DNA of 35,163 nucleotides from Bacillota bacterium (GTDB lineage: Bacteria; Bacillota; Clostridia; Christensenellales; Aristaeellaceae). The notes under the pieces were generated by a model. That model had not been told where the DNA came from, made no database searches, and saw only the letters and a list, made by a program, of their open reading frames with translations. This document shows, piece by piece, positions 8,362 through 16,715 of this stretch (position 1 is the stretch's first letter; each line of letters begins with the position of its first letter). The DNA lies in NCBI GenBank assembly GCA_023443705.1, contig JAEZTD010000250.1:1-35163 (forward strand), written 5' to 3'. The position numbers and the translations under genes are program-made.

Positions 8362-10014
8362 TTATCCGATGGTCAGTTCGACCGGCACCTTGTAGTCAAA
8401 GCTCTTGCGGATGGCGGCGAGGATGTCGCCGTGGCCGTCCTTGAGGCTCATGGTGGCGGAAGAGGTGACGTCGGCGAGGTGGGTCTTGTCCTCATCGGAG
8501 AGGGCGTTGTATTTCGCCACATCCTGCTCATTGGAGGAATCGGCCTTCAGCGGACGGCCGTTGACGTCGGAGGTATACTTGGCGAACCAAGCGTCCACCT
8601 CGTCCACGGTCATGCCGACGAAGAGCTTCTGGAAGGCGTCCATCTCGTTCTGCCAGGTGGTGGTGTTCAGCTTGTAGCCTTCGCCGCGCTCACGCTTGGT
8701 CTTCCAGCCGGCGACGTCGGCCAGGAAGCTGTCGTCGGTGCTTTCGGAGACGGAGTCGACCTTCTCGTCGTGGTCGGCGTCCATGTTGTAGCCGCCCTGT
8801 CCCGGGTAGCCGCTGAAGTGAGGCATGGATTCGCCGTCGTAGTTGGGCGAGGCGACCTCCACCTGATCCACCTGGATGGCGGCGATGCGGCCCTCGGCGT
8901 CAAACAGCGTCACGGCGACGACATCGTTGAAGGAATAGACGGGGACTTCCTTGTCGTCCTTGCCGGGGCCGATGCGGCCGTTGTGGGACGCGCCCAGGCC
9001 AAAGCCTGTGGCGGACGTGGCCGTCAGCGGAACGCGGTTTTCATAGGCCTTGCGGATGGCGGCGAGGATGTCGCCGTGGCCGTCCTTGAGGCTCATGGTG
9101 GCGGAGGAGGTGACGTCGGCGAGGTGGGCCTTGTCCTCGTCGGAGAGGGCGTTGTACTTCGCCACGTCCTGCTCATTGGAGGAATCGGCTTTCAGCGGGC
9201 GGCCGTTGACGTCGGAGGTGTACTTGGCGAACCACGCGTCCACTTCGTCCACGGTCATGCCGACGAAGAGCTTCTGGAAGGCGTCCATCTCGTTCTGCCA
9301 GGTGGTGGTGTTGAGCTTGTAGCCTTCGCCGCGCTCGCGCTTGGTCTTCCAGGCGGCGATTTCGGCCAGGAAGCTGTCTTCGGTGTTCTCGGAGACGGAG
9401 TCAACCTTCTCATCGTGGTCGGCGTCCATGTTGTAGCCCGGCTGGCCCGGCAGGCCGCTCAGGTGGGGCATGGATTCTCCGTCGTAGTTGGGTGTGGCGA
9501 CCTCCAGCTGGTCGATGTTCAGGTGCAGGATCTTGCCTTCGCCGTCAAAGATCGCGCTGGCGTACACCTCGTTGAAGGAGTAGACCTGCACATCCTTGTC
9601 GTCCTTGCCGGGGCCGATGCGGCCATTGCTGACGATGCCGAGGCCCAGGTACGCGTCCGCAGCTTCGATGACGGCGGGCGCCTCGGCCGCTTCTGCTTCG
9701 GTGGTCAGCCCCAGCGCACTCGAAACAGCGGCCAGAATGGCCTTGCCGGTGTAGGTCGCACCGGAAACCACGTCCACTTCGACACCGTTCGCCTCGACGA
9801 TCTTCGCCGGCAGCCCTTCAAGCGCCAGCGTGCCGATGCCGTCTGTTTCCTTCGCGCCGGTTGCCTCGACGGAGACAATCTTGCCGTCCTCAACCGTCAC
9901 GGTCACCTCGACCGGGCCGCCGAAACCATCGGCGGTTCCGGTGAACACTTCGGCCTGCGCCGCGATGCTCACCATCAGAAGCAATGCGACCAGAATGGAA
10001 ACCAACCGCTTCAT
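8362..10014 (-). CDS. Exported FMN-binding domain protein with duplicated C-terminal module
   Basis: 550 aa. Signal peptide MKRLVSILVALLLMVSIAAQA, then an FMN-binding domain (about residues 24-103) with VVSGATYTGKA, where Thr87 of SGAT is the expected site of covalent FMN attachment by an ApbE-type flavin transferase. Two copies of a module of about 215 aa follow (about 120-334 and 335-550), each starting near NGRIGPGKDDK and ending DVTSSATMSLKDGHGDILAA. The second half of each is almost identical between copies, as is the DNA (8405-8700 versus 9050-9345, offset 645 bases), which points to recent duplication or ongoing gene conversion. Likely an extracytoplasmic electron carrier; redox partner unknown. 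The long antisense frame over the gene is a composition artefact. GGGAGG precedes the ATG by 8 bases. Confidence 0.85.
   Translation of the reverse strand: MKRLVSILVALLLMVSIAAQAEVFTGTADGFGGPVEVTVTVEDGKIVSVEATGAKETDGIGTLALEGLPAKIVEANGVEVDVVSGATYTGKAILAAVSSALGLTTEAEAAEAPAVIEAADAYLGLGIVSNGRIGPGKDDKDVQVYSFNEVYASAIFDGEGKILHLNIDQLEVATPNYDGESMPHLSGLPGQPGYNMDADHDEKVDSVSENTEDSFLAEIAAWKTKRERGEGYKLNTTTWQNEMDAFQKLFVGMTVDEVDAWFAKYTSDVNGRPLKADSSNEQDVAKYNALSDEDKAHLADVTSSATMSLKDGHGDILAAIRKAYENRVPLTATSATGFGLGASHNGRIGPGKDDKEVPVYSFNDVVAVTLFDAEGRIAAIQVDQVEVASPNYDGESMPHFSGYPGQGGYNMDADHDEKVDSVSESTDDSFLADVAGWKTKRERGEGYKLNTTTWQNEMDAFQKLFVGMTVDEVDAWFAKYTSDVNGRPLKADSSNEQDVAKYNALSDEDKTHLADVTSSATMSLKDGHGDILAAIRKSFDYKVPVELTIG
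8405..9345 (-). repeat. 645-bp-offset tandem duplication inside FMN-binding gene
   Basis: DNA around 8405-8700 recurs around 9050-9345 with only scattered, mostly third-position changes. The unit corresponds to one C-terminal module, so unequal crossover could add or remove modules in frame. Confidence 0.85.
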
Positions 10015-10127
10015 GAATAGTCCCTCCCCATTTCTTCATCTCCACGTTTTGTCTCCTGGGAACCGCCGCCACAGGAGGCGGGAAAAGATGCGTTCACCCC
10101 CCGATGAGCCGCGATCCCTTCAAAAAA

Positions 10128-10156
10128 ATTATGCGCTTTTTGCACGAACAGGTCAA
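10128..10156 (-). promoter_or_regulatory. Putative promoter of FMN-binding gene
   Basis: On the minus strand, TTGACC (10151-10156), exact 17-bp spacer, CATAAT (10128-10133), in an AT-rich pocket. It leaves a leader of about 105 bases before the start at 10014. Confidence 0.65.
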
Positions 10157-10205
10157 TATACCTACGGTAAATTTAAACCATATGTGTGGTGTGAATTTTT
10201 TACTG

Positions 10206-10234
10206 CGAGCGACCGTGCCGCGCCCGGTCGCTCG
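10206..10234 (-). terminator. Hairpin after hydF
   Basis: A 10-bp perfect stem CGAGCGACCG / CGGTCGCTCG, 22 bases beyond the hydF stop. It lacks a U-tract, so termination there is plausible but not certain. Confidence 0.5.
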
Positions 10235-10256
10235 GCGGGCCATGCCGGGGGTTTGG

Positions 10257-11498
10257 CTAATCGTAGGATTGTTCCTCCACCACCAGGTGCGCGGCGGGGA
10301 ATGGAGCGAGCGCGCGGGGCAAAATACCCATGAGGTATGCGATCAGGACGCCGTAGTTCGTGACGTAAGTTCCCTGGGCGCGGGCCTCGGAAATCCTGTA
10401 GTCCATCTCTCGGCGGTTCAGCATGCAGCCGCCGCAATGGACGACCAGCCGATAGCCCGACACATCTTTGGGAAAGCACGCGCCGCTCGCCCAATCGAAT
10501 TCGATGCCGCCGCCCACTTTTTCGCGGATCCAGCGAGGGAGCTTCACCGTACCGATGTCGTCCTCCTGGCGGTGGTGGGTACAGCCCTCGACGATCAGCA
10601 CCCGATCGCCCGCATTCAGCCACTCGATCTGCCGCGCGCCCCGCACCATCTCTTCGAGGTCACCTTTCTGCCGGGCGAAGAGGATGGAGAAGGAGGTCAT
10701 CGGAATCTCCGGCGGGGTTTCCGCGGCCACGACTTGAAACGCCTGGGAGTCGGTGATGACAATGGCGGGCGGCGCTTGAAGCGCCTTGAGCGCCTGCCTC
10801 AGGGCGTTCTCCTTCACGACGACGGAGATGGCGTCTTTTTCCAGAAGGGCGCGGATGGTCTGCTGCTGCGGCAGGATCAGCCGTCCCTTCGGCGCGGCCT
10901 TGTCGATGGGCGTCACCAAAACCGCCACCTCGCCCGGGCTAATCAGGCCGTCCACCAGCGCAGGTTCTTCGTCCTCGACGGCGGCGGAAGATATGATCTG
11001 CTCCTTCAGCGCGCCGACACCCTGCCCGCTTTGCGCGCTGACGGCGAGAACGGGCACGCCGAAGCGCGTCTTCATTTCGGAGACGAAGGTCTGGTCGGGC
11101 TGGGCGGCGTCGCACTTGTTGACGACGAGGATCGCGGGGATGCGCCGCCTGTTTAGCTGCGCGAGCAGGTCCTTCTCAAAGGCGGTGATGCCCTGCATGA
11201 AATCTGTGACCACCAGCGCGAGATTGCACCGGCGAAGCGCCTCGTAGGTCTTTTCCACGCGCTTCGCGCCGAGTTCTCCCTCGTCGTCGAGCCCCGCGGT
11301 GTCGATCAGCAGCACCGGTCCGATGGGGAGCAGCTCCATTGCCTTTCGGACGGGGTCTGTGGTGGTGCCGGGAACCTCGCTGGTGACGGCGACGGGTTGC
11401 CCGGCGATGGCGTTGATGAGCGAGGACTTGCCCGCGTTGCGCCGTCCGAAGAGGCCGATGACGTACCGGGAGCCCGACGGGGTCTCGTTCATATCCAT
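10257..11498 (-). CDS. hydF: [FeFe]-hydrogenase maturation GTPase HydF
   Basis: Scaffold/carrier protein on which the 2Fe subcluster of the H-cluster is assembled before transfer to the hydrogenase. 413 aa. N-terminal Ras-like GTPase domain: P-loop GRRNAGKS (residues 18-25), PGTTTDP (G2), DTAGLDDEG (G3) and NKCD (G4). A dimerization domain follows, then the C-terminal [4Fe-4S] domain with CTHH and HCGGC, the CxH...HCxxC pattern diagnostic of HydF. The start is set at the ATG at 11498 because GGAGG lies 7 bases upstream; the in-frame ATG two codons earlier is too close to it. Last gene of the hyd maturation cluster, 64 bp after hydE. Confidence 0.97.
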   Translation of the reverse strand: MDMNETPSGSRYVIGLFGRRNAGKSSLINAIAGQPVAVTSEVPGTTTDPVRKAMELLPIGPVLLIDTAGLDDEGELGAKRVEKTYEALRRCNLALVVTDFMQGITAFEKDLLAQLNRRRIPAILVVNKCDAAQPDQTFVSEMKTRFGVPVLAVSAQSGQGVGALKEQIISSAAVEDEEPALVDGLISPGEVAVLVTPIDKAAPKGRLILPQQQTIRALLEKDAISVVVKENALRQALKALQAPPAIVITDSQAFQVVAAETPPEIPMTSFSILFARQKGDLEEMVRGARQIEWLNAGDRVLIVEGCTHHRQEDDIGTVKLPRWIREKVGGGIEFDWASGACFPKDVSGYRLVVHCGGCMLNRREMDYRISEARAQGTYVTNYGVLIAYLMGILPRALAPFPAAHLVVEEQSYD

Positions 11499-11562
11499 TC
11501 GCATACCTCCTTGTCCGCGCCGGGCGCGGCCGGGTTTCTGGTTTTATCGGGACTATGCGCTA

Positions 11563-12648
11563 TTAGCATGTCGGGGCCTCCCTCCGCTCGGCGTCCGGGT
11601 GGTCGCCACGCGAAAAGTCAGGCTGGAACCCGGCGGATTCGATCCGACGGCTGAGGCAGGAAAGGCACTCCGCCGCCTCCTCGCCGGTGCAGATTTTGTT
11701 GTCGTAGAGCGCGTAATCCTTTCGGTGCCGGACGGGGGAGAGGTTGGGCATCACCACGTTGGCTCCCGCCTGAAGACCCTTTTCCCGTCCTCCGGGGTCG
11801 ATGGTGCCCAGCGCCGTGGTGGCAGGCAGCAGCACCTTCGGCAGAAGAAGCCGGACGATGGACAGAAGAATCAGCGTCCTGTCCGCCGTGGGCGTGGGCA
11901 GGTTCCTAAAGCGCGTGTCCTTCTGGGGGATGAAGGGGCCGATCCCCACCATGTGGGGTTTGAGGTCCAGGAGAAAGAGGAGGTCCTCCGCAATCGTTTC
12001 AATGGTCTGGAGCGGGGATTCCACCATAAAGCCCGCGCCCACTTGAAAGCCCAGTTCTCTCAGGTCGTAGAGGCAGCGCAGGCGGTTCTCAAGGCGCATC
12101 TCAGGCGGATGCAGCGCTTCGTAATGGGCTTTGTCCGCCGTCTCGTGTCGCAGAAGGTACCGGTCCGCGCCCGCTTCGCGCAGGCGCCGGTAGGAATCGC
12201 GGCTGCGCTCGCCCAGGGACAGCGTCACCGCCGAATCCGGGAACCGCGCCTTGATCTCCGACACGACGCGGCACATCCTGTCGTCGTCAAAATACGGGTC
12301 TTCGCCGCCTTGCAGCACGAAGGTGCGAAAGCCCAGGCTGTGCCCGGTGTGGCAGCAGCCTAGGATTTCTTCCTCCGTCAGCCGGTAGCGCACCGCGCTA
12401 TTGTTGCTTCTGGAGAGGCCGCAGTAGTGGCAGCCGTTTTTGCAGTGGCTGGAGAACTCAATGAGCCCCCGAAAGAAAACCTTCTTACCAAAGTGCGCCG
12501 AGCGCGCCTCGTCCGCCATGCGCCGAAGCGCTTTCCGCGCCTCAGGCGGCGCTCCATCCAGGAAAAAGCGCAGCATCGCCTGAAGCGCCGGCCTTTCCGC
12601 GCCGCTCAGCCAGCGGGTGAAGGCAGTATGTTCCGTCGGATAATTCAT
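11563..12648 (-). CDS. hydE: [FeFe]-hydrogenase maturation radical SAM enzyme HydE
   Basis: Radical SAM enzyme of H-cluster biosynthesis, acting on the HydG-made iron-cysteine synthon. 361 aa, typical size. The [4Fe-4S]-SAM motif is CKNGCHYC (Cys69, Cys73, Cys76), followed by LGFRTFVLQGGEDP and VTLSLGER, both characteristic of HydE. The extra C-terminal cysteines (CLSCL) correspond to the non-essential second cluster region of some HydE proteins. Start ATG at 12648 has AGGAG 7 bases upstream; the in-frame GTG two codons earlier would overlap the ribosome site. Only 10 bp separate it from the hydG stop. Confidence 0.96.
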   Translation of the reverse strand: MNYPTEHTAFTRWLSGAERPALQAMLRFFLDGAPPEARKALRRMADEARSAHFGKKVFFRGLIEFSSHCKNGCHYCGLSRSNNSAVRYRLTEEEILGCCHTGHSLGFRTFVLQGGEDPYFDDDRMCRVVSEIKARFPDSAVTLSLGERSRDSYRRLREAGADRYLLRHETADKAHYEALHPPEMRLENRLRCLYDLRELGFQVGAGFMVESPLQTIETIAEDLLFLLDLKPHMVGIGPFIPQKDTRFRNLPTPTADRTLILLSIVRLLLPKVLLPATTALGTIDPGGREKGLQAGANVVMPNLSPVRHRKDYALYDNKICTGEEAAECLSCLSRRIESAGFQPDFSRGDHPDAERREAPTC

Positions 12649-12658
12649 GCGCACGCTC

Positions 12659-14110
12659 CTAAAGCCTCAAGTCACGTTCGCCTGCCTCGATCCGTCGGAG
12701 CGTGGCGGCGATCTTTTCGTACACCGGCTCGCCCTTGAACTTGTCGAGGTGTTCAATGAGCGTCCGCTCGCCCTTTTCGCGGGCTTCGGGCGAGGCATAG
12801 TCGATCAGGTATTCCTTTAGCGTGAACAGTGCGTTCGGGATGCAGTAATTGTGCACAAACTTGGATTTTGCGACCTTCATGAAGTGGTCGCCGGTGCGCC
12901 CGGCGCGGTAGCAGGCGGTGCAGAAGGACGGCACGCAGCCCATGTCGCAGACTTCCTGCACGATCTGATCCAGCGGCCGGTCGTCGCCGATCGAAAACTG
13001 CTCCTGATCGGGCAGCGCGTTCGCCCGCTGGGACGCGTGGTACGCGCCCACGCCGATGCGGGTGCCGCCGTCGATCTGCGAAACGCCGAAGGGAATCACG
13101 GCGCGCCGCACGCTGTCCGGTTCCCGGGCGGTGCAGATGAGCCCGGTGTAGGGCACCGACAGCCGGAGCACCGCCACCAGCTTTTTGAAGTCCTCATCGC
13201 TGACGGCGTACTCCGGATGCTCGGAGTAGGGGGTGCCGGTGGCAGGCGTGATGCGGGGGAAGGAGATGGTGTGCGGGCCGACGCCGCCGAAGGTTTCCTC
13301 CAGATGGATGGTGTGGTAGAGAAGCCCCATGACTTCAAAGCGCCAGTCGTACAGCCCGAACAGCACGCCGAGCCCCACGTCGTCCACGCCCGCCTGCTGC
13401 GCCCTGTCCATCGCGTAGAGCCGCCAGCGGTAGTGCCCCTTGATGGTGCCCTTGGGGTGCACGCGGCTGTAGGTCTCGTGGTGGTATGTCTCCTGGAACA
13501 CCTGGAAGGTGCCGATGTCCACATCCCTGAGTTTTCTGAGTTCCTCGACGGTCAGCGGCGCGCAGTTGATGTTGGCGCGTCGGATCTCGCCGTTTCGGTG
13601 CTTGACCGAATACACCTGCCGGATTGACGCGCACATGAAATCGATGTCCGTGGCGGGGGATTCGCCGTAGACGAGCACGGTGCGCTTCTGCCCCTCTTCA
13701 ATCATGATGCGGACTTCCTCGGCGATTTCATCCATCGAAAGGGTCGTTCTGTGGATCGCGCGGTTACTGGCGCGGAAGCCGCAGTAAACGCAGTTGTTGG
13801 CGCATTCGTCCGATATGTAGAGCGGCGCGAAGAACACGATGCGGTCGCCGTAGACTTCCTCCTTCAGCCGGTGGGCCAGGCGGAACATCTCCTCGATCGT
13901 CTCCTCGTCCCGGTTCTGAAGCAGAATCGCGGTCTCCTCAGGCTCCAGCCGCACGCAGCCCTCAGCCTTTTTCAGAACCCGGCGCACATCCTCCCGGGAG
14001 GGGTTCTCCCACCGGTTCAGCTGCGCCCAGATCACTTCATCGTCGATGAAGTCCCGGTTCATCCGGTCGTAGGCCTCGAATTCCGCCCTGTACTTGTCCA
14101 TAAAACCCAT
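12659..14110 (-). CDS. hydG: [FeFe]-hydrogenase maturation tyrosine lyase HydG
   Basis: Cleaves tyrosine to p-cresol, CO and cyanide and builds the Fe(CO)2(CN) synthon for the H-cluster. 483 aa. The N-terminal radical SAM cluster motif is CANNCVYC (Cys103, Cys107, Cys110). The second, C-terminal cluster site is complete: Cys397-x2-Cys400-x22-Cys423, exactly the CX2CX22C spacing that separates HydG from the thiamine-synthesis enzyme ThiH. Start ATG at 14110 has AAGGGGG 7 bases upstream. Second gene of the cluster, 19 bp after the TM1266-type regulator. The hydrogenase structural subunit is not in the window. Confidence 0.97.
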   Translation of the reverse strand: MGFMDKYRAEFEAYDRMNRDFIDDEVIWAQLNRWENPSREDVRRVLKKAEGCVRLEPEETAILLQNRDEETIEEMFRLAHRLKEEVYGDRIVFFAPLYISDECANNCVYCGFRASNRAIHRTTLSMDEIAEEVRIMIEEGQKRTVLVYGESPATDIDFMCASIRQVYSVKHRNGEIRRANINCAPLTVEELRKLRDVDIGTFQVFQETYHHETYSRVHPKGTIKGHYRWRLYAMDRAQQAGVDDVGLGVLFGLYDWRFEVMGLLYHTIHLEETFGGVGPHTISFPRITPATGTPYSEHPEYAVSDEDFKKLVAVLRLSVPYTGLICTAREPDSVRRAVIPFGVSQIDGGTRIGVGAYHASQRANALPDQEQFSIGDDRPLDQIVQEVCDMGCVPSFCTACYRAGRTGDHFMKVAKSKFVHNYCIPNALFTLKEYLIDYASPEAREKGERTLIEHLDKFKGEPVYEKIAATLRRIEAGERDLRL

Positions 14111-14129
14111 GCCCAGGCCCCCTTGTTCG

Positions 14130-14387
14130 TTACGAATTGGTCTTCGCGATCATGGACTTGACGCTCGCGCCGGAAATCCTGCCGAGCGTCCCCGTCAGCG
14201 CGCTGATCTCGTCGTTTGAGCCGTCCACGATCAGCGCGATCACTGATACGCCCCGCTCCCGGTGCGGAAGGCCCATCCGCCCCGCGATCAGCCCGGCGTG
14301 GTCATGCAGCACCGCGTTGACCCGCTCCACGCAGGTGGGCTCCTCCACCACGATGCCCACGATCCCCAGACGCTTTTCCGCCTCCAA
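14130..14387 (-). CDS. TM1266-family iron-only hydrogenase system regulator
   Basis: Small ACT-like protein found beside hydEFG in Clostridia and Thermotogae; a regulatory role is proposed for the family but the effector is unknown. The diagnostic core is RLGIVGIVVEEP, then GLIAGRMGLPHRERGVSVIA and DGSNDEISALTGTLGRISG. I prefer the TTG start at 14387 (85 aa) because GGGAGA lies 6-7 bases upstream and the product then has the usual family length. The ATG at 14429 would add 14 residues of no family character behind a weak ribosome site. First gene of the hyd cluster. Confidence 0.88.
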   Translation of the reverse strand: MEAEKRLGIVGIVVEEPTCVERVNAVLHDHAGLIAGRMGLPHRERGVSVIALIVDGSNDEISALTGTLGRISGASVKSMIAKTNS

Positions 14388-14494
14388 ACCGATCTCTCCC
14401 TTCAAATCATACCAATCCGAAACATTCATTCTTCGTCAGACCGGATCTTTTCGCCGAGAACTGTGTCGCCTTCCGCTTGACGTAGCGCTGCATT

Positions 14495-14659
14495 TCACGC
14501 CAAAGGCGTATCCCGAAGGGTCGCCTCGCTCCGGCTCCTTCTTCTCAATCGAAAATCTCGCGGTCCTTTGGAATAATGAATATTTCTACTTGGCATAAAA
14601 ACACCCCTCCGGCATGGAAGGGGTGCAAAACGGCAACAAAAAAAGAACACACATGCCAT
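14495..14659 (-). CDS. Possible leader peptide (Phe/Cys-rich start) in hyd leader
   Basis: 54 codons from an ATG with GAAGG 7 bases upstream. The peptide begins MACVFFFCCRF: four Phe and three Cys codons within the first 11 residues, directly before and into the terminator hairpin. Leader peptides of attenuators are rich in the regulating amino acid. Against this, the frame runs on through the terminator, and part of the Phe run comes from a stretch of seven T. Speculative as a translated gene. Confidence 0.3.
   Translation of the reverse strand: MACVFFFCCRFAPLPCRRGVFMPSRNIHYSKGPRDFRLRRRSRSEATLRDTPLA
14608..14631 (-). terminator. Intrinsic terminator within hyd leader
   Basis: On the minus strand, a CACCCCTTCC ... 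GGAGGGGTG hairpin is followed by TTTTTA. No minus-strand gene ends here, so its likely role is conditional termination of the hyd leader transcript, or ending a small RNA of about 150 bases starting near 14758. Confidence 0.7.
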
Positions 14660-14764
14660 CTGCGCGCCTTCCCGCTCGGAAAACACCTTGCGGTCGGGTA
14701 GTGGTCGTGGCCCTGTGCCTCCGGGCATTTCGCGCGAAGACGCATTGCCTTTTTCTCGTCTCCC

Positions 14765-14793
14765 AGTGTAGCAGCGGCCCCGGCGATTGTCAA
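14765..14793 (-). promoter_or_regulatory. Strong putative promoter of hyd maturation operon
   Basis: Minus strand: consensus TTGACA (14788-14793), exact 17-bp spacer, TACACT (14765-14770). It is the best promoter in the divergent region and points at the hyd genes. Confidence 0.8.
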
Positions 14794-14823
14794 GCAAAAA
14801 CGCGCGGGATGCGGGAAAAGCAA

Positions 14824-14852
14824 TTGCGCAATTAACCTTCTGGCGGTACAAT
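14824..14852 (+). promoter_or_regulatory. Putative promoter of EamA transporter operon
   Basis: TTGCGC (14824-14829), 17-bp spacer, TACAAT (14847-14852). Its -10 box overlaps an in-frame ATG at 14851, so translation must start downstream, supporting the TTG start at 14896. Confidence 0.65.
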
Positions 14853-14895
14853 GCCCATGATACGCTTTACCACGAAAGAAGAAGGGGGCTGCGCC

Positions 14896-15843
14896 TTGAA
14901 TAGACACAGCCACAAGAAGGCCGGCCGGTCCGGCGAGGGAATGGGCAGCCTGGCACTTGGCGCGGCCATGCTCGGCATCTCGTTTTCCGCTACGCTCAAC
15001 AAGCTCGCGCTGGGCGAAGGGCTGCACCCCATCTGGATCAACGCGCTCCGGCTGGGCTTTGCGATCGCGCTGATGCTCTTGTATGCCCTCGTCAGGCGGC
15101 GGGCGCCGGTTCGGGGAATGACCCGGCGTACGCTTCTTCTATCGCTCGTCTCCGGCGCGTTTCTGGCGGCGCATTTTGTATGTTGGGTGTACGCGTTGAA
15201 GCTGACCGATGCGCTGGCCGCCGCGGCGTTGTGGAGCACATACCTTTTCATGACGGCGCTGGGCTCGGTGGCGCTCTTCCGGGAGCGGATTCCGAAGGCA
15301 GCCGCCGTTTCGATGGGCGTTGCCTTTCTGGGGGTTTTGGTCTGCTGCATGAACATGAGCGCCTCCCGCCTGTCCGGAAACCTCTTCGCGCTGGGCGCGG
15401 CCGCCACTCAGGCGGGCTACTTTCTCTGCGGGCGCTTCGTGCGCAGGCATGTGGACAACTTCTCCTACACGCTGGTGGTGTACGGGGCGGCGTTTGCGGT
15501 TCTGATGGTGACAGGCTTTGCGCTTTGCCTGAACGTGGACGGGCTGAGCGCGCCGTCGCTACTGTCGACGCTGGGGCTCGCGGTGTTCTGTACGCTCCTC
15601 GGGCATACACTCAGTTCCTACGCGCTGAAGAGCCTGAGCGCCACCACCGTGTCGGTCGCGATGCTGACGGAGGTCGTCTCCGGGCCGCTCATGGTGTTTC
15701 TGGTCCTGGGCGAGGCGCCCGGGCGCTTCACCCTCATCGGCGGTGCGATCATCATCCTGTCGGTGGCGTGGTTCTTCTACCTGGACGTGCGCACCCGGCC
15801 GGTTTTGGCGCAGACAGCGGCGGAAGGGGCGGAGATTCCATGA
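14896..15843 (+). CDS. EamA/DMT-family transporter
   Basis: Integral membrane protein of the drug/metabolite transporter superfamily, 315 aa with about ten hydrophobic segments in two EamA halves. The first half runs from LALGAAMLGISFSATLNKLA to about residue 135, the second from LFALGAAATQAGYFLCG to IILSVAWFFYLDV. Typical markers are the PIWINALRLGFAIAL segment and the TEVVSGPLMVFLVLGEAPG segment of the second half. The start is the TTG at 14896 with GAAGGGGG 7 bases upstream; the earlier ATG lies in the promoter. Substrate cannot be read from sequence. Its stop overlaps the start of the next gene (ATGA), so the two are coupled. Confidence 0.9.
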   Translation: MNRHSHKKAGRSGEGMGSLALGAAMLGISFSATLNKLALGEGLHPIWINALRLGFAIALMLLYALVRRRAPVRGMTRRTLLLSLVSGAFLAAHFVCWVYALKLTDALAAAALWSTYLFMTALGSVALFRERIPKAAAVSMGVAFLGVLVCCMNMSASRLSGNLFALGAAATQAGYFLCGRFVRRHVDNFSYTLVVYGAAFAVLMVTGFALCLNVDGLSAPSLLSTLGLAVFCTLLGHTLSSYALKSLSATTVSVAMLTEVVSGPLMVFLVLGEAPGRFTLIGGAIIILSVAWFFYLDVRTRPVLAQTAAEGAEIP

Positions 15844-16709
15844 GCACTTCATCGATGCGGATCATCGGCAGCGGTTCGGCGGAGGCCATTTCCAGCCCCA
15901 TGTGCGCCTGCCCCATCTGCCGGAATGCCCGGGAAGGGGGCGGGAAGGACGTACGCTCCCGAAGCTGTTTTCGCGTGAACGAGGCCGTGCAGATCGACTG
16001 CGGTCCCGACGCCTTCTACCAGTCGGCGGTGCTGGGAAACGATCTGACGACCGTCACGGATCTTCTCATCACCCACACCCACGAGGACCACATGGCGTTC
16101 GCGCAGCTGGACGTGCGCGCGCTGGCCATCCGCGGCGCGGAAAAGGCGGTGCGCGTACATGCCTCCCGCGCGGGCTGCGAATGGCTGCGCCGCGCCTGTG
16201 CGCCTTACCCATACGCGGCGCTTTTGTACGAACCGCTGTACCGGCTGGTTCCGGTGGACTACGGCGAGCCGTTTGCGGCGGGCGGCCTTCAGGTAACGCC
16301 CCTCAAGGGCAACCACAAGGGCTATGGAGAAGATGAATTCTCGGTCAACTACCTCGTCGCACTTGAAGACGGAAAGATGCTCTTCTACGCCTCCGACACC
16401 GGTTATTTTCTGGAGGAGACGTTTGAAGCGCTCAGCGTCGTGAAGCTCGAGTATCTCGTAGTGGAGGGGACGTTCGGCGACCTGCCAGAATTCATGGACG
16501 AAAAGACAGATGGGCACATGGGCTGCGCCGGGGTGCTGGCGGTGACGCGCCGCCTCCTTGAGCAGGGGACGCTGAATGAAGGCTCAACGGTGGTCGTCAC
16601 CCACATAAGCCACAGGCAGTCGATGAACCATGAGGGGCTGGAGGCTTACTTTGCCTCGCGGGACGCGGGCATCAAAATCCTCGTCGGGTACGACGGAATG
16701 CCGCTATAA
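15840..16709 (+). CDS. PhnP-like metallo-beta-lactamase-fold phosphodiesterase
   Basis: Predicted binuclear metal hydrolase, 289 aa. Metal-binding signature THTHEDH (His79, His81, Asp83, His84) with later ligand candidates in GNHKG, ASDTGYF and the C-terminal THISH. Near the N-terminus Cys22, Cys24 and Cys27 (CACPIC) match the structural zinc site of PhnP, the phosphoribosyl cyclic phosphodiesterase. No phn genes lie nearby, so the physiological substrate may be another cyclic nucleotide-like ester. GGAG lies 5 bases before the ATG, which sits inside the transporter's stop. Confidence 0.85.
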   Translation: MSTSSMRIIGSGSAEAISSPMCACPICRNAREGGGKDVRSRSCFRVNEAVQIDCGPDAFYQSAVLGNDLTTVTDLLITHTHEDHMAFAQLDVRALAIRGAEKAVRVHASRAGCEWLRRACAPYPYAALLYEPLYRLVPVDYGEPFAAGGLQVTPLKGNHKGYGEDEFSVNYLVALEDGKMLFYASDTGYFLEETFEALSVVKLEYLVVEGTFGDLPEFMDEKTDGHMGCAGVLAVTRRLLEQGTLNEGSTVVVTHISHRQSMNHEGLEAYFASRDAGIKILVGYDGMPL

Positions 16710-16715
16710 CGGAAA

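Larger units (their letters stand above)
14388..14758 (-). promoter_or_regulatory. Leader region of the hyd maturation operon
   Basis: Transcription from the promoter at 14765-14793 gives about 370 bases of leader before the first hyd gene. It contains a mini-ORF (14659-14495), an intrinsic terminator (14608-14631) overlapping it, and an upstream GGGAAGG segment able to pair with the CCTTCC of the terminator's 5' arm. This is the architecture of a transcription attenuator. No known riboswitch consensus was recognised. Confidence 0.55.

Noticed and set aside
8431..10020. 529-codon plus-strand frame antisense to the FMN-binding gene
   Set aside because: Low-complexity Gly/Val/Asp/His composition produced by the GC-rich complementary strand. 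The minus-strand gene has a signal peptide, family motifs and ribosome site.
14640..14758. Cyclic-di-GMP-I riboswitch in the hyd leader
   Set aside because: Only GCACAGGGC resembles the consensus. The rest of the conserved core is absent.
14851..14895. ATG at 14851 as transporter start
   Set aside because: It overlaps the -10 box of the promoter. The TTG at 14896 has the ribosome site.
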